Source: JAIPDZ01 sp034522175
Lineage (GTDB): Bacteria > Desulfobacterota > DSM-4660 > Desulfatiglandales > Desulfatiglandaceae
Assembly: GCA_034522175.1 (NCBI GenBank)
Contig: JAXHLQ010000001.1
Span: forward strand, 248,001 to 312,000
Reading direction: 5' to 3'
Length of the DNA: 64,000 nt
Shown here one piece after another: positions 54,486 through 62,788 of this stretch (position 1 is the stretch's first letter; every line of letters starts with the position of its first letter). The translations under genes were made by a program, and so were the position numbers. The notes under the pieces were generated by a model. The model was given only the letters and a program-made list of their open reading frames with translations. It had not been told where the DNA came from and searched no databases.

Positions 54486-55094
54486 ATGTTAATACCTGTT
54501 GTCATTGAACAATCAAGTCGTGGCGAGCGGGCCTACGATATCTATTCCAGGCTCTTGAAGGATCGGATCATTTTCATCGGAACCCAGGTGGTGGATGAAA
54601 TGGCCAACACCATCATTGCCCAGATGCTTTTTCTGGAATCCGAAGATCCGGACAAGGAGATCAATGTGTATATCAACTCTCCGGGCGGATCGGTCACGGC
54701 CGGGCTGGCCATATATGATACCATGCAGTACATCAAGCCCGATGTGGCCACCATCTGCATGGGTCAGACCACGAGCATGGCGGCATTGCTCCTGGCATCC
54801 GGGGCAAAAGGAAAACGCTATGCCCTGCCGCATTCAAGAATCATGATCCATCAACCCATGGGCGGTGCTCAGGGACAGGCCACGGATATTGATATCCATG
54901 CGAGGGAAATCCTGAAAATAAGGGAAAATCTCAACCAGATCCTCGCGAATCACACCGGACAGGATATCGAACGAATCCGTCAGGATACGGAGCGGGATTT
55001 TTTCATGAGCTGCGAGGATGCCAAAGCCTATGGTATCATCGATAAAATCATTACCAAGAGAGAAATCCAGGAGAATTCAAAACCCAAAACATAG
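54486..55094 (+). CDS. clpP: ATP-dependent Clp protease proteolytic subunit ClpP
   Basis: A 202-residue ClpP with catalytic Ser97 (MGQTTSMAALLLASG), His122 (SRIMIHQPMGGAQGQATDI) and Asp171 (RQDTERDFF), the same numbering as the classical mature enzyme. It forms the two-ring 14-mer that degrades proteins fed by ClpX. The ATG abuts the tig stop. Confidence 0.97.
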   Translation: MLIPVVIEQSSRGERAYDIYSRLLKDRIIFIGTQVVDEMANTIIAQMLFLESEDPDKEINVYINSPGGSVTAGLAIYDTMQYIKPDVATICMGQTTSMAALLLASGAKGKRYALPHSRIMIHQPMGGAQGQATDIDIHAREILKIRENLNQILANHTGQDIERIRQDTERDFFMSCEDAKAYGIIDKIITKREIQENSKPKT

Positions 55095-55106
55095 GATGCT
55101 AAGGTT

Positions 55107-56353
55107 ATGAGCAAGAATGACAGTACCAATGATGACTTACTCTGCTCTTTTTGCGGGAAAAGTCAGGAAGAGGTCAAGAAACTGATCGCCGGACCCTCGG
55201 TGTATATCTGTGATGAGTGTATTCAGCTCTGCAATGAGATTATTGCTGAAGAATACAGCCAGGAAGACGAGGAGACCACGGGTCAGCTTCTTAAGCCCGC
55301 CGAGATAAAGGAGATTCTGGATCAGTACGTGATCGAACAGGAGCGTGCCAAAAAGGTGCTCTCCGTGGCTGTTCATAACCATTACAAACGAATCGGCACC
55401 AAAATGGATATGGAAGGCGTGGAGATCGAGAAGAGCAATATCCTCCTCATCGGTCCTACCGGTTGTGGAAAGACACTCCTTGCCCAGACACTGGCGAGAA
55501 TACTGAACGTTCCCTTCACCATTGCGGATGCCACCACCCTGACGGAGGCCGGCTACGTCGGGGAGGATGTAGAAAATATCATCCTGAATCTTGTCCAGAT
55601 GGCGGATTATGATATCGAAGCCGCCGCCAGGGGAATCGTATACATCGATGAAATCGACAAGATCGCCCGTAAGTCGGACAGCCCGTCCATCACCCGAGAT
55701 GTATCCGGGGAAGGGGTCCAGCAGGCCCTTTTGAAGATCATTGAGGGGACCCAGGCCAGTGTGCCCCCCAAAGGGGGACGGAAACACCCGCAACAGGATT
55801 TCGTGAAGGTGGATACCAGCAATATCCTCTTTATCTGCGGAGGCACCTTCAATGGACTGGATAAAATCATTGCCAATCGGATCGGCAGCAAACTGATGGG
55901 GTTTGAGGCCAATATCCAAGGCAAAGGCGAAATGAACATCAACGAGCTGGTGACCATGGCCCAACCCGAGGATCTCATCAAGTTCGGATTGATCCCGGAA
56001 TTCATCGGCAGGATCCCGGTGCTGGCCACTCTCGACGAGTTGAGCCTCGACGCACTGACAAAGATTTTGACGGTTCCCAAGAATGCCCTGGTCAAGCAAT
56101 ACAAAAAGCTTTTTGAACTGGAAAATGTGGAGCTTAAGTTCACCGATGAAGTGCTTCGGGCCATTGCAGAAAAGGCATTGGGACGAAAATCGGGGCGCGC
56201 GGGCTGCGCGCCATACTGGAGTCGGTGATGCTGGATATCATGTACGATATCCCTTCCATCCCCGAAATCCGCGAGTGTGTTGTGAGCGAAGAGGTGGTTA
56301 CGAAGGGGGAGTCCCCCATGCTGCTGTATGAAAACCAAGCTGAATACGGATAA
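55107..56353 (+). CDS. clpX: ClpX, ATP-binding specificity subunit of ClpXP (frameshifted)
   Basis: 415 residues after correction. The N-terminal C4 zinc finger (CSFCGK...YICDECIQLCNEII), Walker A GPTGCGKTLLAQ near residues 113-124, Walker B IVYIDEIDKIARK, the AAA+ pore loop region GYVGEDVENI and the GRIPVLATL sensor 2 area are visible. The frame breaks in the G-run at 56192-56195; one extra G gives GRKSGARGLRAILESVMLDIMYDIPS and a normal C-terminus ending at TAA 56351-56353. ClpX is a core unfoldase, so a base-calling or assembly error is the likeliest cause. Confidence 0.94.
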
Positions 56354-56356
56354 AAT

Positions 56357-58825
56357 ATGATGACGATTTCAAGTGAAAAACCGAAGAACGCACACCAGGT
56401 GCAGAACCTGGATGAGAAACGCTATTATCCGCTGCTCCCCCTGAGGGATGTGGTGGTCTTCCCCAATGTCGTGGTGCCGCTCTTTGTGGGCCGTGAAAAA
56501 TCGATCAAGGCCCTCGAATACGCCCTTTCGAACGAGAAGGAGATTTTCCTCTCGGCCCAGAGGGACGCGCAGGTGGATGATCCCGCGCCCAAGGATATCT
56601 ATGCCTTCGGTACGGTTGGGGCCGTGCTTCAGTTGTTAAAGCTCCCCGATGGAACGGTGAAGGCGCTCATCGAAGGAAAAGACCGAGCGGGGATTGAGCG
56701 GTTTATGGACAAGCAGGGGTTTTACATGGTCGAGGTACGGCCGGTTCAGGACCCCACCCAAACGGATACCGAAACCACTGCCCTGATGCGGCGCATCAAT
56801 GAGAGTTTCAGGGAATACGCTGAACTAAACAACAAGATCGGCAAGGAGGTGGTCTCGGCGGTGGTGTCCATCGAGGCCCCAGGCCGTTTTGCCGATACCA
56901 TTGCCGGCCATCTCGCCTTGAAGGTGGGGGATAAGCAGGCGATTCTTGAGTCCCTCGACCTGAATGAGCGTTTGAAAACGTTGTATGACAATCTCAGCAA
57001 TGAGGTGGAGATCCTCCGTCTTGAAAATCGACTCAAATCACGGGTCAAGAAACAGATGGAAAAAACCCAGAAGGATTACTACCTCAATGAGCAGATGCGC
57101 GCCATTCAGAAGGAGATGGGCACCCAGGACGATTTCAAGGCCGAGCTGGATGAGCTTGAGAAAAAAATCAAGCGGAAACGGCTCCCCAAGGAAGCCTATC
57201 AGCGGGTCAAACAGGAATTCAAAAAGCTCAAGATGATGTCTCCCATGTCGGCGGAAGCCGCCGTGGTCCGCAACTACATCGACTGGATCATTGATCTGCC
57301 GTGGTACGTCAAGACCAAGGCCAAGCTGGAAATCGAGGCGGCTCAGAAGGTGCTGGATGAAGACCATTACGGCCTTGAAAAGCCGAAAGAGCGGATTCTG
57401 GAGTACCTGGCGGTGCAGCGTCTGACCAAGAAAGTCAAAGGCCCGATCCTTTGTCTCGTGGGGCCGCCGGGGGTCGGCAAGACCTCCATCGCCAGATCCG
57501 TGGCCCGGGCCACGGACCGGCATTTTGTCCGGTTATCTCTGGGCGGGGTCAGGGACGAGGCCGAAATACGCGGGCATCGCCGGACCTATATCGGGGCACT
57601 GCCCGGCAAGATCATTCAATTTCTGAAAAAGGCCAAGTCCAACAATCCGGTCTTCTGCCTGGATGAAGTGGACAAGATGAGCACGGATTTTCGGGGGGAC
57701 CCGTCCTCGGCCCTTTTGGAGGTGCTGGATCCGGAACAGAACGTGGCTTTCAATGACCACTACCTGGATCTCGATTATGACTTATCCGACATCTTTTTCA
57801 TTACCACGGCCAATAATCTTTATAATATCCCGGCCCCCCTTCAGGACCGGATGGAGATCATCCGGCTCCCCGGGTATACCGAGATTGAAAAGCTCAATAT
57901 CGCCAAACTGTTTCTGGTGAAGAAACAGACGGAATTAAACGGGCTGAAACCGGAAAACGTTTCCTTTACGGACAATGCCATCCTTCAGGTGATTCGGACC
58001 TACACCAGCGAAGCCGGGGTCAGGAACCTGGAACGGGAAATCGCATCCATCTGCAGAAAGGTCGCAAAAGAGGTGGTCAAGCAGGGAGAGGGAACCAAGA
58101 TCTCCGTGACCGCACAATCCATCCAGAAATATCTCGGCGTGCCCAAATACCGATACGGCCGAACCGAAGAAACGGATGCCATTGGTGTGGCCACCGGCCT
58201 GGCCTGGACGGATGTGGGAGGGGAACTTCTCCAGACCGAAGCCACCATCATGCCGGGCAAGGGGAACCTGGCCCTGACCGGAAAACTGGGCGATGTGATG
58301 CAGGAGTCGGCTCACGCCGCCTTGAGTTATGTCCGATCGCGGGCGAGGCAGTTGCGGTTGCCGGACGATTTTTATGAAAAGGTGGATATTCACGTCCACG
58401 TGCCCGAGGGAGCCACGCCAAAAGACGGCCCATCAGCCGGAATCACCCTCGCCACCGCCATGGTGTCCGCACTGACCCGTATTCCCATAAGCCGTCAGGT
58501 GGCCATGACGGGTGAAATCACCCTGAGGGGTCGGGTGCTTCCCATTGGGGGTCTCAAAGAAAAGATCCTGGCCGCACACCGGGGCGAGATCTCCAAGGTA
58601 TTGATCCCCTCGGAAAACAAGAAGGATATAGCGGAGATACCCAAAAAGATTCTCAAGAAGGTGGAATTGACCCTTGTCGAGCACATGGATGATGTCCTGA
58701 AGGAAGCCCTGGTTGTGGAAGAGGGCAAGGAACTCTTTGTGCCGGCGGAAAAGTGTGAGCCCTTCTGCTTCACCGAGCCTCCCCCGGAGAAAAAGGCCCC
58801 CACGCCAGGGGTGACCGCTCATTGA
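56357..58825 (+). CDS. lon: ATP-dependent protease Lon
   Basis: An 822-residue Lon (LonA type). Domains: N-terminal LAN domain (YYPLLPLRDVVVFPNVVVPLFVGR), coiled coil, AAA+ with Walker A GPPGVGKTS near residue 371 and Walker B PVFCLDEVDKM, and the C-terminal protease domain with catalytic Ser693 (KDGPSAGIT) and Lys734 (GGLKEKILAAHRG). It begins 3 nt after clpX and closes the tig-clpP-clpX-lon cluster. Lon removes misfolded and regulatory proteins. Confidence 0.97.
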   Translation: MMTISSEKPKNAHQVQNLDEKRYYPLLPLRDVVVFPNVVVPLFVGREKSIKALEYALSNEKEIFLSAQRDAQVDDPAPKDIYAFGTVGAVLQLLKLPDGTVKALIEGKDRAGIERFMDKQGFYMVEVRPVQDPTQTDTETTALMRRINESFREYAELNNKIGKEVVSAVVSIEAPGRFADTIAGHLALKVGDKQAILESLDLNERLKTLYDNLSNEVEILRLENRLKSRVKKQMEKTQKDYYLNEQMRAIQKEMGTQDDFKAELDELEKKIKRKRLPKEAYQRVKQEFKKLKMMSPMSAEAAVVRNYIDWIIDLPWYVKTKAKLEIEAAQKVLDEDHYGLEKPKERILEYLAVQRLTKKVKGPILCLVGPPGVGKTSIARSVARATDRHFVRLSLGGVRDEAEIRGHRRTYIGALPGKIIQFLKKAKSNNPVFCLDEVDKMSTDFRGDPSSALLEVLDPEQNVAFNDHYLDLDYDLSDIFFITTANNLYNIPAPLQDRMEIIRLPGYTEIEKLNIAKLFLVKKQTELNGLKPENVSFTDNAILQVIRTYTSEAGVRNLEREIASICRKVAKEVVKQGEGTKISVTAQSIQKYLGVPKYRYGRTEETDAIGVATGLAWTDVGGELLQTEATIMPGKGNLALTGKLGDVMQESAHAALSYVRSRARQLRLPDDFYEKVDIHVHVPEGATPKDGPSAGITLATAMVSALTRIPISRQVAMTGEITLRGRVLPIGGLKEKILAAHRGEISKVLIPSENKKDIAEIPKKILKKVELTLVEHMDDVLKEALVVEEGKELFVPAEKCEPFCFTEPPPEKKAPTPGVTAH

Positions 58826-58844
58826 TGGGCGGGTTGAATTTCTC

Positions 58845-58873
58845 TTGACAAAGCGAATGGGGGTTGGTAAGTA
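58845..58873 (+). promoter_or_regulatory. Sigma-70 type promoter of the tRNA genes
   Basis: TTGACA at 58845-58850, a 17-nt spacer, and TAAGTA at 58868-58873, 22 nt before the first base of tRNA-Val. Position and spacing fit a housekeeping promoter for the tRNA cluster. Confidence 0.6.
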
Positions 58874-58895
58874 GTTTGCTTTTGTGAATTCATCC

Positions 58896-58970
58896 AGGCG
58901 GGTAGCTCAGTGGGAGAGCATCGGCCTTACAAGCCGGGGGTCACGGGTTCAAATCCCGTTCCGCCTACCA
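58896..58970 (+). tRNA. tRNA-Val (anticodon TAC)
   Basis: A complete cloverleaf with encoded CCA: acceptor AGGCGGG/TCCGCCT, D-arm GCTC-AGTGGGA-GAGC, anticodon arm TCGGC-CTTACAA-GCCGG (one G-U type end pair), T-arm ACGGG-TTCAAAT-CCCGT. The anticodon is TAC, so valine. Confidence 0.93.
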
Positions 58971-59093
58971 GGTACAGGCGGAGAACGAGTGGGTGGAATG
59001 TCTGGTTGAATCCCCTGCACGGTGATGCGTTAAGATCGCGAGTCGAAGCAGTAAGGGTTTTAAGGTTAACCCACACATTGAATACCAAACACC

Positions 59094-59170
59094 GGGGGCG
59101 TAGTTCAGTTCTGGTTAGAACGTCCCGCATATCCATGCGGGAAGGTCGCGAGTTCAGAACCGGGATTCAC
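59094..59170 (+). pseudogene. Decayed tRNA-Asp-like sequence with altered anticodon arm
   Basis: The first half (GGGGGCGTAGTTCAGTTCTG and GTTAGAACG) is nearly identical to tRNA-Asp at 59201. The anticodon stem is replaced by CCCGC...GCGGG around an 8-nt loop ATATCCAT. The T-arm begins the same (GGTCGCGAGTTC), then reads AGAACCGGGATTCACATA and no longer pairs; acceptor 3-prime strand and CCA are missing. It looks like a partial tandem duplicate of tRNA-Asp that has decayed or been rearranged. Confidence 0.65.
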
Positions 59171-59200
59171 ATAGTAGGAGAAATATCAAAAGGAACCATC

Positions 59201-59279
59201 GGGGACGTAGTTCAGTTCTGGTTAGAACGCCGGCCTGTCACGCCGGAGGTCGCGAGTTCGAGTCTCGTCGTCCCCGCCA
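59201..59279 (+). tRNA. tRNA-Asp (anticodon GTC)
   Basis: A complete cloverleaf with CCA: acceptor GGGGACG/CGTCCCC, D-arm with GTTC...GAAC, anticodon arm CCGGC-CTGTCAC-GCCGG, T-arm GCGAG-TTCGAGT-CTCGT. Anticodon GTC, so aspartate. Confidence 0.95.
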
Positions 59280-59341
59280 TAAAACAAATAATTCCAGCCT
59301 GTTAGCAAACCTGGCAAATTCGGGCTTTTGCCCCGGACACC

Positions 59342-59375
59342 AAATGCTCTTGGAAATCCCTTTCCAAGAGCATTT
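59342..59375 (+). terminator. Hairpin downstream of the tRNA cluster
   Basis: A perfect 15-bp stem (AAATGCTCTTGGAAA at 59342-59356 and its complement at 59361-59375) with a TCCC loop. It ends in TTT then CTCC, a weak U-tract, but its position 63 nt after tRNA-Asp fits a transcript end. Confidence 0.7.
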
Positions 59376-59615
59376 CTCCAACCATTTCATCTCATTTTAG
59401 ATTAATTTAAATACATCTACTTACTATTGAATTCAAGGACGCCGGTCACTTGTTCAAAGGTCCGTGCTGCTATTATTCTGTGTGAAAAAGGCGGGCCCGT
59501 CCTTTTCTGATTTAACTGATTATGATGACAAAAGAAGGGCCTTGACCGGGGGTGTATTTTTGTTTAGGTTTGAATTTCGGATGGTAGCGACTGTGAGAGG
59601 AAATGGTTACGGAAG
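59376..59615. other. Region upstream of the HEPN gene
   Basis: AT-rich sequence that should hold the promoter of the HEPN pair. No further gene or RNA is evident. Confidence 0.35.
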
Positions 59616-60002
59616 ATGATAAAGTCTCGTTTAGATATTGCCAAGACCTATCTTGATGATGCGATGATTCTGCACAAGAATAGGCGAATTAACAGCGCTG
59701 CCTCGAGAGCCTATTATGCATCCTACCAGGCCATGTGGGCGGCTCTGGGAGAACCAAAAGAGGGAAGAGTGTGGCGACATCTCGCCATTATAAAGCATTT
59801 TGTGAGGGGATATTGGTTTGAACCGGATCATGAGGAGGCGGGTCCTGGTCTACTGGAAGACAAACGGCTGCCATTAAGGAGGCTCTATTCTTATCGTATC
59901 ATGAGTGATTATGAAGGAAAACTTGTGGATGAACATCACTTGGGCGGGCTTTTGGAAATCGTAAAGGAGGTTATCCAGATTGTTGAAGAAAAGGGGAGGT
60001 GA
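59616..60002 (+). CDS. HEPN domain protein
   Basis: A 128-residue HEPN protein: KSRLDIAKTYLDDAMILHKN at the N-terminus, SAASRAYYASYQAMWAALG near residues 26-44 and the C-terminal helix RLYSYRIMSDYEG near 90-102. An RX6H pattern (RHLAIIKH, residues 54-61) is present, but I cannot confirm it is the HEPN ribonuclease motif. HEPN proteins usually pair with an MNT nucleotidyltransferase antitoxin. Here the neighbour is an unrelated 83-residue acidic protein starting 5 nt later. Confidence 0.82.
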   Translation: MIKSRLDIAKTYLDDAMILHKNRRINSAASRAYYASYQAMWAALGEPKEGRVWRHLAIIKHFVRGYWFEPDHEEAGPGLLEDKRLPLRRLYSYRIMSDYEGKLVDEHHLGGLLEIVKEVIQIVEEKGR

Positions 60003-60006
60003 GCAA

Positions 60007-60258
60007 ATGCCTGAGGTGAAAGCCCTGGACAAGAGTCTGGCCGAAGCGGTTGCCAAGTTCGTAGATTCGCTTCACCATATCTATCCAGGAATCGATATAA
60101 GGCCCATCGCCAATTTTGAAGATGAGGATTTTACATTCCAAATCGCAGTCTCCGGAAATCTCTCCATAGAAGAGGTCTTGGAGACGTGTCATAAAGAATG
60201 CATTAAGGTGGAAGACGAGTACGATCTGTTCATTTTTCCCTATGTAATCCATGGGTGA
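60007..60258 (+). CDS. Small acidic partner of the HEPN protein, 83 residues
   Basis: Started at ATG 60007, behind GGGGAGGTGAG, 5 nt after the HEPN stop. The sequence (KALDKSLAEAVAKFVDSLHH, then DIRPIANFEDEDFTFQIAVS and CHKECIKVEDEYDLFIFPYV) suggests an alpha-beta fold with a very acidic surface. The GSxxRGxxxxxSDxDL signature of MNT antitoxins is absent. Tight coupling with HEPN suggests a cognate antitoxin or partner subunit; this is inference. Confidence 0.65.
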   Translation: MPEVKALDKSLAEAVAKFVDSLHHIYPGIDIRPIANFEDEDFTFQIAVSGNLSIEEVLETCHKECIKVEDEYDLFIFPYVIHG

Positions 60259-60311
60259 TGAAGCGCCCTAACTTGTTTATTGAGAAGTCCGCTTCACCTG
60301 TCTTCCAGTGC

Positions 60312-61487
60312 TTAATCTTCATATTTTTCTTCCAGATGACCTTCCCTTAAAAGCTCTTGTGCCTCTTGCCGGGCAAATTCTGGTTGTTGCATCTGTTTCA
60401 TGCGGTCAAAAGCCTCTCGCGCACCTGTGGGGTGCTGTTCGCGCCATCTGCGAATGACCAATTCCATCTCATTGAGGAGTGCTCCGATTCTTCCATTCTC
60501 CATGATACTTTTGAAAAAACTGCGAGTTTTTCGACCTTGTTTTTGCAGGTAGGCATTGAGGTCCCTGCATATATCAATCCCCGCATTATGGTCACATACG
60601 TCGTGGCTGCTCTGAGGCGGGTCGGTTCGAATTCCAAGGATCACCCGCGTCGCCCTCGGGTAATTCAGTGCACCGTGAAGAAAAACAGCCAGGGCATCTT
60701 CCGTGCGGCCCAATTCATATAATGCAAATCCGGCACCCAAGCCCTCCGATGGATCGACATCTTTTATTTTCAAAGCCGAATCGGCTGCTTGCTTGTAATT
60801 CCCCAGGTTGAGATAGGCTATGGCCCGGAAAGCTGTAGCGGAAATCTCGTCCATGCACTCGTCTTCGAGTCGGTCGCAAAGCATGAGGGCATCTTCATAA
60901 CGGCCTGACCGGTTCAAGGCAATGGTCAGGTTTCTTAAGCCCCGCATGTAGGGGCGGGTGGAAAGATCACTCCAGTACCGCTTTCGAGAAATCTTTTTGG
61001 GGAAGTGCTTTCGGCCGGTCTCAATGGTCTTCTGATGGTTAGGCTCCTGTTTGCGCAGATCCAGTCGCCATTGGATCAATTGAGCCAGATACTCAAGCTC
61101 TACCACATGCTCCTCGATTAAATGGCTCGCTGCCATGGAATCCTGCGGATCCGTCAGCATGAGCTGCCGGGCAAAGGCACAAAGATCCCCGCGAAAGCGG
61201 GAACGAAGCCGAGTCTCTTTGTACTGGTAAAGGTCTGGCAACACATGGATATTTAACAGGATTGCGTCATTGAGTTTGCGCCAGTTGAAGCGAACATCGG
61301 GATACTGGTTCTCAAGCATGAGATGAAACTGGGAGGCAAGATTTCCATTGCTTCGTCCGAGGATCTGTTGGGCTTCCGCCTTCGAGTAAATGGTGAAGAG
61401 AATCTGTTGCTCCACCTTTTTTGTCTCCGGATCCCGTTTTCCCCGGACAATGACAAGTTGCTTGCCTCGTTTCCTTACGTACGGCAT
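60312..61487 (-). CDS. Hypothetical protein with TPR-like repeats, 391 residues
   Basis: Opens with a basic stretch (MPYVRKRGKQLVIVRGKRDPETKKVEQQ) that resembles sequence-specific DNA-associated proteins of mobile regions, then a long helical region. Residues about 195-285 look like TPR repeats (LNRSGRYEDALMLCDRLEDE, YLNLGNYKQAADSALKIKDV, LYELGRTEDALAVFLHGALN). The C-terminus is helical and charged (RWREQHPTGAREAFDRMKQM). No catalytic motif or signal peptide. Function unknown. Its start is about 20 nt from a divergent GIY-YIG remnant. Confidence 0.7.
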   Translation of the reverse strand: MPYVRKRGKQLVIVRGKRDPETKKVEQQILFTIYSKAEAQQILGRSNGNLASQFHLMLENQYPDVRFNWRKLNDAILLNIHVLPDLYQYKETRLRSRFRGDLCAFARQLMLTDPQDSMAASHLIEEHVVELEYLAQLIQWRLDLRKQEPNHQKTIETGRKHFPKKISRKRYWSDLSTRPYMRGLRNLTIALNRSGRYEDALMLCDRLEDECMDEISATAFRAIAYLNLGNYKQAADSALKIKDVDPSEGLGAGFALYELGRTEDALAVFLHGALNYPRATRVILGIRTDPPQSSHDVCDHNAGIDICRDLNAYLQKQGRKTRSFFKSIMENGRIGALLNEMELVIRRWREQHPTGAREAFDRMKQMQQPEFARQEAQELLREGHLEEKYED

Positions 61488-61509
61488 CGAGCTGCTCCTT
61501 TCTTTCTCT

Positions 61510-61728
61510 CATTATTACTATGTGGGTTCTACGCAGGACTTGGACAGCCGACTTGAAAGGCATAACCAGGGTCGATCCAGATATACAAAAGCAAAGGGAC
61601 CCTGGGAGCTAATTTACTGGGAAGATTATCCCGACCGGGGCTCGGCCGTGAAACGGGAAAGTGAAATCAAGCGGCATAAGCGAAGAGGGCACATTGAACG
61701 GCTGGTAGAGAGCCAGGGTTCTGGTTAG
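61510..61728 (+). pseudogene. GIY-YIG endonuclease-like protein lacking its N-terminus
   Basis: The frame reads HYYYVGSTQDLDSRLERHNQ, RYTKAKGPWELIYWEDYPDR and AVKRESEIKRHKRRGHIERL, the YIG half and later parts of a small GIY-YIG protein. The first beta strand with the GIY element is not encoded; the upstream codons run into the divergent gene and look unrelated. There is no start codon with ribosome site nearby. I read it as a 5-prime truncated relic. Confidence 0.65.
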
Positions 61729-61752
61729 ACCTTAGGCGAGCTTTTATCTAAG

Positions 61753-61769
61753 CCCTCGTCACCCCGCCA
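61753..61769 (+). other. tRNA 3-prime-end-like sequence (possible attachment scar)
   Basis: CCCTCGTCACCCCGCCA resembles the last half T-stem, acceptor strand and GCCA end of a tRNA, and is followed 11 nt later by an intrinsic terminator, as tRNA genes often are. The rest of a tRNA is not present. Only 17 nt support this. Confidence 0.3.
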
Positions 61770-61780
61770 CAAACAAAATC

Positions 61781-61814
61781 AAGGGCTTGCATCGATAGTG
61801 TAAGCCCTTTTTTA
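61781..61814 (+). terminator. Intrinsic terminator
   Basis: AAGGGCTT (61781-61788) pairs with AAGCCCTT (61802-61809), followed by a T-run. It lies after the GIY-YIG remnant on the plus strand. Confidence 0.7.
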
Positions 61815-61895
61815 TTGCCGGAAGATTGCCGTATCCAACGCTATCCCCCACGAAAAAATCAGCCCCTTGTGAAAAGAGTGACAATGCGGCTGCAA

Positions 61896-61970
61896 TCATT
61901 CGGTGGGTTTTTGATCGAGCACTGTGAGGAAGGCGGAGATATAGATGTTGGTGTCAAAGACGACTTTCAC
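61896..61970 (-). pseudogene. PIN-domain (VapC-type) toxin stub
   Basis: A GTG at 61970, 2 nt after the antitoxin stop and within its ribosome context (AAGG), opens VKVVFDTNIYISAFL, the first strand and first catalytic Asp of a PIN domain. After these residues the frame runs into unrelated codons and stops at 24 codons. The remaining PIN domain is gone, so the toxin is inactive. Confidence 0.75.
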
Positions 61971-61972
61971 CT

Positions 61973-62224
61973 TCAGCGGCCTTCGAAAACGAGTCTTTCA
62001 ACATCCGATTCCGTCAAGACGCCTTTCTGTTGAGCGAGCCCGGCGCCGTATGCTTGGAGTTCTCGAAACTCCTCTTTCAGCTGCTGTTTCTTGAAAGCGA
62101 GAAACATTTCTCTGAAAAGCACGCTCCTGTTCTTTGCCAGTTTTTTTGCCAGCCTGTCATATTCCTCGGCCATGTCCTGCGGCATGGAAATCGTCAAGGC
62201 TGCACGCGTTTTTTTGGTTTTCAT
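61973..62224 (-). CDS. Ribbon-helix-helix antitoxin-like protein
   Basis: An 83-residue protein started at ATG 62224 behind GGGAGGTATC. The N-terminal RHH is TRAALTISMPQDMAEEYDRLAKKLAKNRSVLFREMF (residues 6-41), followed by a charged helix and LTESDVERLVFEGR. RHH proteins of this size pair with PIN or ParE toxins and bind their own promoter. The toxin next to it is only a PIN stub, so this antitoxin is an orphan that may still act as a repressor. Confidence 0.8.
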   Translation of the reverse strand: MKTKKTRAALTISMPQDMAEEYDRLAKKLAKNRSVLFREMFLAFKKQQLKEEFRELQAYGAGLAQQKGVLTESDVERLVFEGR

Positions 62225-62788
62225 TGAGATACCTCCCAGATAGTATGACAACATCATACAGGTTTAGAAGCCAGTGGTCAAGGGCCAGGTTCGACTTAGG
62301 TTCATCCCGGGAGCTACCCAGGCAGTATTGATGTGAGCGGCAAATTGAATTAACAAAAATAAAAACTTGACAAAAGTATTTTATTTATATAATTTCTTAT
62401 TAATATTATTGAATATATGATGAGAAGGGTAATTTATAAAATCATTACTGAAAATTTATTAACTTTTTTCAACCAGGATCTGCTGACCCGTTTGGAGTTT
62501 CAACGGCCATGGTGAAAAAGGCTGCCTGTATCGTACCTCAAAGTCATAAAAGACGATTTTTTATTTTTTGATTTTCCCTCCCTTTTTTGAGCGCTTTTTC
62601 TTTGAATATTTCCATGTCTTTCAGCCTCATCATAATATCCAAGCAAAACAAACCTTAGCCGAAGTCCTCTGAGAGAAAAGCTTTAGACTTTTGGAAAGTA
62701 ACGATTTCCTTTTCCGTATTGCATTGATCTCTCATTAAGACATTCAGGCAATTCCCTCCCGAGGGTAAAATCGTAACAAGGAGTAATC
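62225..62788. other. 564-nt AT-rich intergenic region
   Basis: Contains the promoter region of the orphan antitoxin (minus) and of the small protein/methyltransferase pair (plus). Composition is markedly more AT-rich than the rest of the window around 62340-62480, which may indicate a foreign origin. Apart from the promoter at 62367 I see no gene or structured RNA. Confidence 0.45.
62367..62393 (+). promoter_or_regulatory. Consensus sigma-70 promoter, 15-nt spacer
   Basis: Perfect TTGACA (62367-62372) and perfect TATAAT (62388-62393) with a short 15-nt spacer, in AT-rich sequence. It points towards the small protein and methyltransferase genes, about 400 nt away. Confidence 0.5.

Noticed and set aside
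56192..56195. Programmed ribosomal frameshifting as an explanation for the clpX break
   Set aside because: The site is a plain G-run without a slippery heptamer or downstream stimulatory structure, and similar breaks occur in many unrelated genes here.
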